Assembly (NCBI RefSeq): GCF_001187845.1
Contig: NZ_CP012160.1
Span: forward strand, 2,108,001 to 2,172,000
Length of the DNA stretch: 64,000 nt
Direction of reading: 5' to 3'
Source: Octadecabacter temperatus
GTDB lineage: Bacteria > Pseudomonadota > Alphaproteobacteria > Rhodobacterales > Rhodobacteraceae
Shown: piece by piece, positions 9,435 through 17,727 of the stretch
How positions within the stretch are numbered: the first letter of the stretch is position 1
Layout of the letters: every line of letters starts with the position of its first letter
Translations under genes and position numbers: made by a program
Notes under the pieces: generated by a model
Told to the model about the DNA's origin: nothing
Database searches by the model: none
What the model saw: the letters and a program-made list of their open reading frames with translations, nothing else

Positions 9435-10940
9435 ATGACTTTTGAACCTCACGGCAAACACCTGATCGCAGGAAACTGGATCGCCGCAGATGCGACGTTT
9501 ACGTCCGAGCCCGCACATGGCCCCAGCCATGACTATTCCATCGGCACGCCTGATTTGGTCGACACCGCCTGCGAAGCTGCAGAGGACGCATTTTGGGCAT
9601 ATGGCTATTCGACCCGACAGGAGCGCGCCGATTTTCTGAACGCTATTGCGGATGAAATCGAAGCCCGCGGTGCCCAAATCACCGAAATCGGAACCCAAGA
9701 AACCGGATTGCCTGTCGGAAGGCTTGAGGGTGAACGCGGGCGCACGACGGGGCAACTGCGCCTTTTTGCCAGCCATATTCTGGCCGGAGACTACCTTGAT
9801 CTGCGGCATGACGAGGCGCTGCCAGATCGCGCGCCCCTTCCACGTCCCGATCTCAAAATGGCTCAGCGCCCAATCGGGCCCGTGGCCGTTTTCGGCGCAT
9901 CCAATTTTCCGCTCGCGTTCTCGACGGCAGGCGGTGACACCGCCGCTGCGCTTGCGGCGGGCTGTCCGGTTGTCGTCAAAGGCCACAGCGCCCACCCTGG
10001 AACAGGCGAGATCATTGCAGAGGCAATAAACGCGGCCATCGCGCGTTGCGGCGTGCATCCGGGTGTTTTCTCATTAATCCAAGGTGGAAAGCGCGATGTC
10101 GGAACTGCATTGGTCCAGCATCCGCTGATCAATGCTGTCGGTTTCACAGGCTCACTTGGTGGCGGACGTGCCCTGTTTGATCTGTGTGCGCAGCGCCCCA
10201 ACCCCATTCCGTTTTTTGGCGAGCTTGGGTCCGTCAATCCGATGTTTCTGCTGCCCAGTGCCGCAGCGAACCGTGGCCCCGCGATCGGCTCAGGATGGGC
10301 CGCCTCTCTGACGATGGGCGCTGGACAATTTTGCACAAACCCCGGAATCACAATTGTGATGGACGGGCCCGATGCGGATGAATTTACCAAGGCAACGACG
10401 GAAGCGTTGCAAGGGGTTGATCCTCAGACCATGCTGACCGACGGCATTGCCGATGCATATCGCCAAGGTCGCGATCGTGTATCAGGTACGACAGGCATCA
10501 CCGAGGTGCTGACCTCGACTTGCGACATGCGAAATGCAACGCCCTACCTCTTTTCGACCACGGGGCAGGCTTGGCTTGCCAACGAGGCGCTCGGCGAAGA
10601 GGTGTTCGGCCCGCTCGGTCTGATTGTGCGTGTCAAAGACCACGATGAAATGGTGACGATTGCGCGGTCGCTCAAGGGGCAATTGACCTGCACGCTTCAT
10701 ATGGATGGCGCAGACACCGGACTTGCCAAAGATCTGATGCCAATCCTCGAACGTAAGGCTGGACGCATTCTTGCCAACGGTTTTCCAACAGGTGTCGAAG
10801 TGAGCGATTCAATGGTTCACGGCGGGCCATATCCGGCCTCCACCAATTTCGGGGCAACCTCAGTTGGGACGCTTTCTATTCGTCGGTTCTTGCGTCCGGT
10901 TTGCTTTCAAAACCTGCCAGATGAATTGGTACCGGAATAA
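9435..10940 (+). CDS. Aldehyde dehydrogenase, alpha-ketoglutarate-semialdehyde type
   Basis: A 501-residue NAD(P)-dependent aldehyde dehydrogenase. The nucleotide-site segment FGASNFPLAFSTAGGDTAAALAAG is typical of the 2,5-dioxovalerate (ketoglutarate semialdehyde) dehydrogenase branch. The catalytic Glu lies in ELGSVNP and the nucleophilic Cys in GAGQFCTNPG (near residue 300). These enzymes complete degradation of pentoses, aldarates or hydroxyproline by producing 2-oxoglutarate. It is the last gene of the operon starting at 1557 and is followed by a large stem-loop. The upstream pathway here has no dehydratase, so the exact aldehyde is uncertain. Confidence 0.9.
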   Translation: MTFEPHGKHLIAGNWIAADATFTSEPAHGPSHDYSIGTPDLVDTACEAAEDAFWAYGYSTRQERADFLNAIADEIEARGAQITEIGTQETGLPVGRLEGERGRTTGQLRLFASHILAGDYLDLRHDEALPDRAPLPRPDLKMAQRPIGPVAVFGASNFPLAFSTAGGDTAAALAAGCPVVVKGHSAHPGTGEIIAEAINAAIARCGVHPGVFSLIQGGKRDVGTALVQHPLINAVGFTGSLGGGRALFDLCAQRPNPIPFFGELGSVNPMFLLPSAAANRGPAIGSGWAASLTMGAGQFCTNPGITIVMDGPDADEFTKATTEALQGVDPQTMLTDGIADAYRQGRDRVSGTTGITEVLTSTCDMRNATPYLFSTTGQAWLANEALGEEVFGPLGLIVRVKDHDEMVTIARSLKGQLTCTLHMDGADTGLAKDLMPILERKAGRILANGFPTGVEVSDSMVHGGPYPASTNFGATSVGTLSIRRFLRPVCFQNLPDELVPE

Positions 10941-11010
10941 TCGAGTGGTGAGTTGACGGACCGCAACACTGATCGCAATTTGAACGCGAAACACATTATA
11001 TGTGGGACGT

Positions 11011-11072
11011 AGATCTGATCAGTTCCAAGGCACCTTCAGCGCTCAGGAAGGTGCTTTGGTTCTGTCAGATCT
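11011..11072. repeat. Large interrupted stem-loop behind the aldehyde dehydrogenase gene
   Basis: Outer arms AGATCTGA (11011-11018) and TCAGATCT (11065-11072) enclose a second 13-bp stem with one G-T pair, CCAAGGCACCTTC (11025-11037) with GAAGGTGCTTTGG (11047-11059). The structure could terminate the operon mRNA but lacks a T-tract. It may instead be a remnant element end, since the integrase pseudogene begins about 310 bp further on. The spacer 11073-11383 contains no recognisable gene. Confidence 0.55.
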
Positions 11073-11383
11073 TGGTGCTGTCTTGCAGCCTGTAGGGTCC
11101 AACTCCAGCCGCAGGTTCCCTCTGCGAACCGCAACGTTAAAAATGGAAAATTTTGTGAACGATTGCAGTGATCCAATACGTCGACTGGCATTCTGCTACG
11201 TCCCAAAACCCGACTTTCGCTGTAGCGCAGTCGATGTGCAGTCTGGTCACAACTCGGTCTGATGCACACGCGACATGATGCATCTGCATGATAGGTCCAA
11301 AGCAGTCATAGCAGATTGTGCTGTAATCCATCGTTGGCATGGTGCTGACGTTTGGGTTTGGAGGGCGGTATGGAGGGCAAAAT

Positions 11384-12016
11384 ATGCCTAGAGTACAACT
11401 TCCAGAAATCACCCCAAAGCACCGACCTTGGAACAAGGGCCGCCTCTTCGGGTAAAAGCGGCCTCTTCGACCTAAACAGGTCTGGGCAATCCGAACGCGT
11501 CTCGAAATGGCAAACAATTTGCGAGATCTGGCGCTCTTCAATGTCGCGATCGATAGCAAGTTGCGCGAGTGCGACTTGGTATGCCTCAAGGTGAGCGACC
11601 TCGTTAACGCCGATCAGGTTCGCGAACGTGTTTGCGTGGTGCAAAGCAAAACGAAGCGACCGGTTCAGTTTGAATTGACTGAGAATACGCGTGATGCTGT
11701 AGCCAGATGGGTCAGAAGCCCTTAAATGCTGCGAGTTAGCTTCATGTTTCCACGTCGCTTCCACGAACACCCACACATTTCGACCCGCCAATATGCTCGA
11801 CTTGTCAGGGATTGGGTAGCAGCCATTGGCTTAGAACCGAGTGGATACGGCACCCACTCCATCCGCAGGACAAAGGCCGCTGAAATCTACCGTAAAACTG
11901 GTAACTTGCTGGCGGTACAACTGCTTCTTGGTCACACAAAGATCGATAGCGCAGTGCGGTACTTGGGCGTCGAAGTTGAAGACGCCTTAAGCATTGCCGA
12001 AAAGATCGACATCTAA
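11384..12016 (+). pseudogene. Tyrosine recombinase (phage-type integrase) pseudogene
   Basis: Reading one frame from ATG 11384 gives a 210-codon short integrase interrupted only by two TAA codons, at 11453-11455 and 11723-11725. The first part reads MPRVQLPEITPKHRPWNKGR; the last part has the catalytic block: TRQYARLVRDW, the Arg of HSIRRTKAAEIYRK, the His of LLLGHTKIDS and the Tyr of AVRYLGVE. Frame is kept throughout, so nonsense mutations, not indels, disabled it. The C-terminal piece (from 11726) keeps the His-Arg-Tyr residues but lacks the DNA-binding half. It marks an old mobile island in the 11-16 kb stretch. Confidence 0.85.
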
Positions 12017-12022
12017 ACTTCT

Positions 12023-12046
12023 GGCGAACGGCACCCGCCGTTCGCC
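12023..12046 (+). terminator. Strong hairpin after integrase pseudogene
   Basis: Perfect 10-bp arms GGCGAACGGC (12023-12032) and GCCGTTCGCC (12037-12046) close a 4-nt loop, 6 bp after the pseudogene stop. No T-tract follows, so it may be a Rho-assisted or bidirectional terminator, or a palindromic repeat. The spacer to 12213 holds no gene. Confidence 0.55.
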
Positions 12047-12213
12047 GTCCGTAAGCAGCCATGGATTATTTGGCGTCTGATGACTGCAGCGAGCCCGGAC
12101 CGACCAATGCTGCAACGTGCATGGACCTCAGCTTCAACGATCAATCCTGACACAACGCCTGACCTAAAGTAGCTAGAGGTCGGTATGAACCAAAATTGAA
12201 AAGTCGAACCAGT

Positions 12214-12575
12214 ATGAAAATTTCAGAAGTTGCTGAGCGCACTGGCCTCAGCACTTCTACAATAAGTTTTACGAGAAACCTGGGCTTTTTCCGTTCATTG
12301 AGCGTGGCTCTGACGGGAAGCGAGCATTCTCGGCAACAAACACTGACTGGTTGGCTTTGTTGGCATCTTTATGCGCAACATGGATGCCGGAGTCTGAAAT
12401 GCGCGCGTTCGCTAAACTTTACTCATCTGACGATGCAACAATCGCGGAACGTAAAGCTGCGCTGTTGGCACATAGGTAGAGCTTAAAAGCTCGATACGCA
12501 GAGTTGGATCGATGTCGCGCGATACTTGACCGAAAACTGCAAAAATATGATGAAATTTTGGAGGGCCAGCTATGA
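12214..12575 (+). pseudogene. MerR-family regulator pseudogene
   Basis: Begins MKISEVAERTGLSTSTI, the MerR winged-helix start. One base is then lost near 12265: the next frame reads KFYEKPGLFPFIERGSDGKR, continuing to ERKAALLAHR, where TAG (12477-12479) stops it. The same frame then resumes LKARYAELDRCRAILDRKLQ and ends at TGA 12573-12575. Two lesions (frameshift and nonsense) show it is dead. The original stop overlaps the ATG of the SDR gene as ATGA, so regulator and dehydrogenase were once coupled. Intact MerR regulators of this kind usually control the gene next to them. Confidence 0.8.
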
Positions 12576-13225
12576 GAATAATTCTAGTTGGCGCAACCGG
12601 TGATATTGGAAAAGTAGCTTGCAAGGAACTTGAGAAGAGGCACGAAATTATCGCTGTTGGCCGCACTGGTGGTGAGTATCAGATCGATGTAGCCGACCTA
12701 GATGCGGCGAAATCGCTGTATAGGACGGTCGGTAAATTCGATGCTGTGGTATCATGTGCTGGTGACGCGACATTTGCGCCCTTGGCCGAGTTAAATCAGG
12801 AAACTTTTATGATCGGTCTTCGGCAAAAGGTCATGGGACAGGTGAATTTGGTCCTTGCTGGTCTGGACGTCATTGCGGATGAAGGCTCATTTACCCTAAC
12901 AAGTGGCGTCCTTGATCGCGACCCAATCCGGATGGGAACAAATGCTGCAACGGCCAATGGCGCATTGGCGGGCTTCGTAAAAAACGTAGCAATCGAGATG
13001 GCCAATTGCCTGAGAGTAAATGTAGTCAGCCCGGGAATGTTGGACGTGTCCGCGCCTCGCTACAGCGCATGGTTTCAGGGTCACAAGCCAGTGCCTTCAA
13101 ATGACGTTAATTTGGCTTATACAAAGTGCGTAGAAGGCCCTCTGACTCGGCGGGTGATTATTGTGGAGAAACAGGCATATTATGAAACGAGCCATTGGCG
13201 CAGCTGTAGCGAAATGTTAGTTTGA
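12572..13225 (+). CDS. Short-chain dehydrogenase-like protein, atypical active site
   Basis: A 217-residue Rossmann-fold protein with the glycine motif GATGDIGKV at residues 8-16 and VVSCAGDA near residue 62, both typical of SDR proteins. The expected Tyr-x3-Lys catalytic pair is replaced by the region NAATANGALAGFVKNVA, as in a small SDR subfamily whose activity is unclear. The last roughly 19 residues after VEGPLTRRVIIVE look unlike a normal SDR end and may be a read-on caused by decay. Its regulator upstream is a pseudogene. It may itself be degenerating. Confidence 0.72.
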   Translation: MRIILVGATGDIGKVACKELEKRHEIIAVGRTGGEYQIDVADLDAAKSLYRTVGKFDAVVSCAGDATFAPLAELNQETFMIGLRQKVMGQVNLVLAGLDVIADEGSFTLTSGVLDRDPIRMGTNAATANGALAGFVKNVAIEMANCLRVNVVSPGMLDVSAPRYSAWFQGHKPVPSNDVNLAYTKCVEGPLTRRVIIVEKQAYYETSHWRSCSEMLV

Positions 13226-13291
13226 GATCCGACGCGATTGACCCGTTTGAACGGCTGCTTTGGTGAAATATGCTGCGCCGCCAAAATTTCT

Positions 13292-13424
13292 GTGCTGCGT
13301 GTGCGAGCAAATGCCGCGTCAACAATAGCTGCGGATACACAAGTCCGGATTGTCCGCATTGCGGCCATCCATCCGCGCAAAATGCTGCAATTGCCAGCCA
13401 ATGTCCGCTTCGGGGAAGTTGCAA
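13292..13424 (+). repeat. Dispersed 133-bp repeat, copy A
   Basis: Aligns with the reverse complement of 15725-15857. Shared blocks in the same order are GTGCTGCG, GCGAGCAAATGC, TACACAAGTCCGG-TTGTCC and AATGTCCGCTT, with the same total length and diverged DNA between. No open frame is conserved between the copies. A shorter related block may lie at 14790-14842, and the TTTCTGTGCTGCG start recurs near 25569. Function unknown; perhaps a non-autonomous mobile element or structured spacer. Confidence 0.65.
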
Positions 13425-13665
13425 TGGAACGTCGAGAGCTTGCGTGAACGGCAGCAATGGGCCGGAAGCGGCATTCGATTTGGTAGAGACTGGTATCAAC
13501 CTCGCGGGCCTAACCTATATTCCGGCTTAAGGCACCGAGATGGCACTACCGGCCCAAACCCGACCTTGGCCGCACGTTTGGCATGCTGCGGGGCGGCTCA
13601 CCGAAGGAGACGTTCGATGCGGCTGCGCCAAGGTCTGCTTTTGAGCTGCATCGCAACAGTAGGAC

Positions 13666-14625
13666 TTATCGACGACGCTTAAGAAAAGATGGATCGGGGG
13701 TTCCCATGAAACATCCGATAACATGGGGGTAGTTTTCCGTGACAACGTAGCCGTAGACGCCATCCTGAACCATTCCGTTGCATTGATCGAGGTCACCGGA
13801 CCCCGCAACAAATTCCCAGTCGTCCACGAAAGTTCCATCGTATGAACCACCAGGTCCGCCCGAGCGTGTTCCGGACTTGAGGCGGTAACTTGTTGTCGCC
13901 AATCGAATGGTGCTCCCGTCCGCGATATAGCTGCCAAAGATAGGAAACCCGTCGGCAGCAAATCCGATGACCGGAGACGGCGAAGTCGGGTTGCTTTGAT
14001 CAAAGAGCGCCATTGGATTGCCGTGGTAGTGATAAGTACCGTCCGGCTGCGTGTGCGCGTTGTGCTCATCCGCCCCAAAGCCTGCACCGGGTCCCATCGG
14101 ATCGTAGCGATAGGGCGAGGACACATCGTTGCAGCCGATCCGTCCGTCACCAACACCGAAACACCCCGCCGCAAGCAGATCAAGCTTCACACCATTGAGA
14201 AATACAGCATTGTCATAGCGGAGGCTCAGTGCCACAGGCGCCGAGTTGAATGTCGGGTTGGCGGGAACCGAATAGCTTTGGTTTTGTTCAGCAACGGGCC
14301 TCGCAAATCGACCGGTTGCGTTGAAATCGTGGTTCGGGACAGCGTTCGAGGTTATCTCGCAGCTATCACCCGTGACCGTTATCGCAAGTGATGCCCTGAA
14401 GTTCCGTGCGTTTTGAACGTCGGTTACCTCGGCCGAATATGTATCGGCATAATCGGCGCAATTGGTTGATCGGTCGGTTAGTATGACATCTTTGATTTCT
14501 TCATGTGCTTGCGCTGCCTGCGAGGTGATGGCGGCAAATGCAATGGCGCAGGTTGTCAGTGTGCATAAAGACAACGGCAAATTGAATGTATGGGTTTGGT
14601 TGGGCATCGCTCGTTTCTGCGGCAT
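13666..14625 (-). CDS. Secreted YHYH-domain protein
   Basis: A 319-residue exported protein. A signal peptide spans about residues 1-40 (hydrophobic CTLTTCAIAFAAITSQAAQA, cleavage after AQA). The YHYH domain is named for its motif, seen here as DGTYHYHGNP, followed by VIGFAADGFPIFGSY; a C-terminal part rich in Gly and aromatic residues closes it. The first ATG has a TAGGAA ribosome site; an in-frame ATG six codons later is the alternative. YHYH proteins occur in marine bacteria, mostly uncharacterised, and may bind metal. It stands alone on its strand in the accessory stretch. Confidence 0.83.
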   Translation of the reverse strand: MPQKRAMPNQTHTFNLPLSLCTLTTCAIAFAAITSQAAQAHEEIKDVILTDRSTNCADYADTYSAEVTDVQNARNFRASLAITVTGDSCEITSNAVPNHDFNATGRFARPVAEQNQSYSVPANPTFNSAPVALSLRYDNAVFLNGVKLDLLAAGCFGVGDGRIGCNDVSSPYRYDPMGPGAGFGADEHNAHTQPDGTYHYHGNPMALFDQSNPTSPSPVIGFAADGFPIFGSYIADGSTIRLATTSYRLKSGTRSGGPGGSYDGTFVDDWEFVAGSGDLDQCNGMVQDGVYGYVVTENYPHVIGCFMGTPDPSFLKRRR

Positions 14626-15016
14626 TGAATTTCCTACTTATTGGCTTTCCGGATACAGATTGAGCGCTTGAATTGAGATCAAGATCAAACGCGCATGATA
14701 CTGAAACGCGCGGGCAACCGGTTTCCGTCGGTAACTATCAAAAGACATTGTCGAATCCTATAGTAAGCCTCCAATTGTATTCCTCGCGGCATTGGTCACT
14801 TCGGGCTCCTTGCGGACATTGGATGCAGCGCAGCATTCACCGTTCAGCGCATCCGGCCACCAACAAGAGCGGCCCACAGGAGACAATCAACGAGCATCCC
14901 GTCGCCGCCTCTGCTGATCGCCAAACCTGCCCTTCGTCCATCGTGCCGCATCTTCAATGGTCGGGATGACGGCAATCCGTTACAAAGTACCAATTCAACG
15001 CGGAGAGTAATGCTAC
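14626..15016. other. Spacer with possible partial repeat
   Basis: Lies between the divergent YHYH and GST genes. No convincing gene is present. Positions 14790-14842 contain GCGGACATTGG and GCAGCGCAGCATT, both also found in the 133-bp repeat copy B, so this may be a truncated member of that family. The promoters of both flanking genes must lie here but were not resolved. Confidence 0.4.
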
Positions 15017-15664
15017 ATGAGCTACAAACTGTACTACGCGCCAGAAAGTGCATCATTGGGTGTCAGGGTCATTCTTGAAGAGATTGGAGTCGATTACGAA
15101 CTCCTTCCAACCAGCACCGATACGGACAAACCCAAGCCGCAAGGTCAACTGGCATTAAATCCGAACGGCTGGATACCGGTTCTCATTTGGGATGAGTACG
15201 CGATGTACGAGTGCGCTGCGATAACGATATTCCTTTGCGACCGTCATCCTGAAGCGAAACTTGCACCTACGGTTAATGAACCCGAGCGCGGATTATTTCT
15301 TCAAACATTGGTCTATTTCTCCAATACTGTGCAAAATGCGTTCCAGCTTGATTACTACCCAGATCGCTTTGCTGACACGCCTGCGACAGAACCGAGTGCG
15401 CAACGCCGTGGTCTTCGACGTTTGCGCGAGACATGGAAGGTTATTGACGATCAGATTGGAAACAATAATTGGGTAATCGGTGATCGTTTCAGCGCTGCGG
15501 ACATCTATTTATTCATGTTAACTACCTGGCTCAAGCCCTCGCGAGGGCAACCATCGACACAGGAGTTTCCAAACGTAAAGCGAATCTCCGACGCTGTGGC
15601 GCAACGGCGTAGCGTACAGGTTGTGTATGAAGAATGGATATCGGAACAGACAACGCCCCGTTGA
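15017..15664 (+). CDS. Glutathione S-transferase family protein
   Basis: A 215-residue GST. The thioredoxin-like N-terminal domain (residues 1-80) starts MSYKLYYAPESASLGVRVILEEIG, with Ser residues at the position of the bacterial beta/theta-class active site, and includes the glutathione-binding segment LNPNGWIPVLIWDEYAMYECAAI. The all-helical C-terminal domain carries WVIGDRFSAADIYLFMLTTW, the N-capping box region. It conjugates or reduces small electrophiles with glutathione in the cytoplasm. It is a single gene with no operon partner and is followed by a spacer of about 740 bp. Confidence 0.88.
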   Translation: MSYKLYYAPESASLGVRVILEEIGVDYELLPTSTDTDKPKPQGQLALNPNGWIPVLIWDEYAMYECAAITIFLCDRHPEAKLAPTVNEPERGLFLQTLVYFSNTVQNAFQLDYYPDRFADTPATEPSAQRRGLRRLRETWKVIDDQIGNNNWVIGDRFSAADIYLFMLTTWLKPSRGQPSTQEFPNVKRISDAVAQRRSVQVVYEEWISEQTTPR

Positions 15665-16404
15665 GTTTACAGTGAGGAACGAACGGCCCTTAGCGGGCAT
15701 TCGTTGTTGGTTCAGTTACTGTGATGCAGCTACTCCAAAGCGGACATTGGAACCGCTGCGCAGTAAAATGCTATGCTCGACGTCGCGCTCTGTGGGACAA
15801 GCCGGACTTGTGTAGGCGCAGCGGTTGCCGCGCAGCATTTGCTCGCTCGCGCAGCACGGAACTTTCAGCGGTGCAGTAATTTCCACCAAACCAGCCATTC
15901 AATCGATCAAGAATAGATGGGAACCAAACTGTCATTTCGTTGCGTCTTTCCTTAACTCGAAAGACGAGGAAAAGCGGCCTGACGAACGTTCTGTTTTTGC
16001 TGACGCAATATTTAACAATGTCTCTAACGTTCGCCTCGGATTATAAAGGTAACTGTGCAATGCTGCATAGACTTCAGGCTGCTCAGCGGTCCAATTTGGC
16101 CGATGCAACGGATTCATCAAACGACAGAATTCTGGGGCGATCTACCATTAAGGTGACTCTGGCAAAGTGAGTGCGGGTCGATCCATTTCCCCTTCCGGAG
16201 CGATTGACTTCGAAAATGAAGTCATTGCACATCCGGGCTCGTGCGTTGTTGTCACAAATCCACCCAGCTTCCTGAAGCGGTGGTAGTGACGCCATTTTGA
16301 CTTCGTGCTTTCATTTAAACATGTAAAATCAGTTCCGAATTGAAACCTTTGGCAATATCGGTGCATCAGTTTAAAATGAAGAGTACTCACAACCAGGGCA
16401 GGAC
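15665..16404. other. Gene-free spacer with repeat copy B
   Basis: About 740 bp without a supported gene. Just after the GST stop lies an imperfect stem-loop (AACGAACGGCCC with GGGCATTCGTT) that may terminate GST transcription. Repeat copy B occupies 15725-15857. The remainder has short frames on both strands without family similarity. The last 250 bp presumably contain the lyase promoter, where TTCATTTAAAC and GTTTAAAATGAA form a loose inverted pair. Confidence 0.5.
15725..15857 (-). repeat. Dispersed 133-bp repeat, copy B (inverted)
   Basis: The reverse complement matches copy A at 13292-13424 block by block over an equal length; on this strand the landmarks read GCATTTGCTCGC, GGACAAGCCGGACTTGTGTA and AAGCGGACATT. 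Copies A and B flank the YHYH and GST genes in opposite orientation. Confidence 0.65.
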
Positions 16405-17727
16405 ATGGACAATTTGGAAACCGGTTCAATCTTTAAAACTGAACACCCGTTTGGCGAGATGCCCGACTACCAAAGGTATCTCGCCGTGGAAGTAGCTCTG
16501 GCTCGAGTTCAGGCGGAACTAGGACTAATTCCTGACGTCTCAGCAGAAGCAATCGCTAAGCATGTCAAAATAGAGAATTTTGATACGGAACGGTTGCAGC
16601 TGGATTTTCAGACCGTGGGTTTCCCAATTGTTGGCGTCGTACGTCAGATTGCCGAACTCGTTCCGGATGGTCATGGCGAATACGCGCATTGGGGCGCGAC
16701 TACTCAGGATATCATGGATACCGGTCTTGTTATAGCACTGCGAGATGTCACATCACTGATTGATGCCCAGCTTGACGAGGGTATTGAAGCATTGGTTCAA
16801 TTGGCGACTGCGCATGATGACACACTGATGTCTGGACGCAGCCAGTTGCAACAGGCAGTTCCGATTACGTTTGGATATAAGGTCGCGGGCTGGGCAAAGG
16901 CATTGGCGCGCTACAAGCTACGGTTAAGGGATCTGGCCCCCCGCGTTTTGCAGGTGCAATTCGGTGGCGCTGTCGGAACCATGGTCGCGGTACATCCTAA
17001 TGGCCCGGCGATCCGGGCAGGTCTAGCGGCGCATTTGGGGTTGGCCGATCCCGGATTTGCCTGGCACAGTCATCGCGATACGTTAGTCGAATTCACCAAT
17101 TTCCTAGGCCTGCTGACCGGGACATTGGCCAAAATTGCAACTGATATTATTTACATGGCCCAAACCGAAGTTGGCGAGATCAGTGAGCCTTCGGTCAAGG
17201 GGCGCGGCATTAGCTCAACCATGCCACACAAACGGAATCCGTTGTTGTCCCAACAGATCTTGGTGATCGCGCGACAGGTTCGTGGAATTTCCTCTATGAT
17301 GATGGACGCAATGATACAGGATCATGAACGGGGAACCGGAAGTTGGCAATCTGAATGGACCCTCGTGCCAGACGCTTGCACTCAATCGCTCGCGGCGTTG
17401 GCAGACATGATCGAGTTGGCGCGAGGTCTTGATGTCGACAAAGTAAGAATGAAGACCAACATTGGGCTATCCCGTGGGTTTGTTTATGCAGAGGCGGTAA
17501 TGATGGCTCTGGCCCCAAAAATTGGGCGACAGCGGGCGCATGATCTTGTCGAACAAGCCGTCGACAGGGCCAAGGACGATGTTTCATTTGAAACTGCGTT
17601 GATGGAAGACCCTGCGATAAACGAGGTCTTGTCACGATCGCAATTGGGCGAAATCTTTTCGGGCGACCTGCATCGTGCCGCAGGCGTCGCAGCTGTCCAT
17701 GAGGCGCTAGGGTCAATTAAGTTTTAG
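16405..17727 (+). CDS. Fumarase/aspartase-superfamily lyase, PcaB/adenylosuccinate-lyase-like
   Basis: A 440-residue superfamily lyase that adds or removes a group across a C-C bond next to a carboxylate. The signature GISSTMPHKRNPLLSQQ (about residues 268-284) carries the flexible catalytic Ser loop. HWGATTQDIMDTG (about 92-104) and SGRSQLQQAVPITFG are the other two conserved regions. The pattern is closest to 3-carboxymuconate cycloisomerase (PcaB) and related aminoacid lyases. No other protocatechuate gene is nearby, so a different substrate, perhaps tied to the opposing operon, is likely. Its last 15 bp overlap the 3' end of the convergent epimerase gene. Confidence 0.85.
   Translation: MDNLETGSIFKTEHPFGEMPDYQRYLAVEVALARVQAELGLIPDVSAEAIAKHVKIENFDTERLQLDFQTVGFPIVGVVRQIAELVPDGHGEYAHWGATTQDIMDTGLVIALRDVTSLIDAQLDEGIEALVQLATAHDDTLMSGRSQLQQAVPITFGYKVAGWAKALARYKLRLRDLAPRVLQVQFGGAVGTMVAVHPNGPAIRAGLAAHLGLADPGFAWHSHRDTLVEFTNFLGLLTGTLAKIATDIIYMAQTEVGEISEPSVKGRGISSTMPHKRNPLLSQQILVIARQVRGISSMMMDAMIQDHERGTGSWQSEWTLVPDACTQSLAALADMIELARGLDVDKVRMKTNIGLSRGFVYAEAVMMALAPKIGRQRAHDLVEQAVDRAKDDVSFETALMEDPAINEVLSRSQLGEIFSGDLHRAAGVAAVHEALGSIKF

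Noticed and set aside
11384..11725. Programmed read-through of the integrase ochre codons
   Set aside because: No recoding element or suppressor tRNA is visible, and the adjacent MerR gene is also broken, so simple decay is the better explanation.
16405..17727. Calling the lyase gene pcaB
   Set aside because: The PcaB-like signature is real, but no other protocatechuate gene is near and the N-terminus differs from typical PcaB, so a symbol is not justified.
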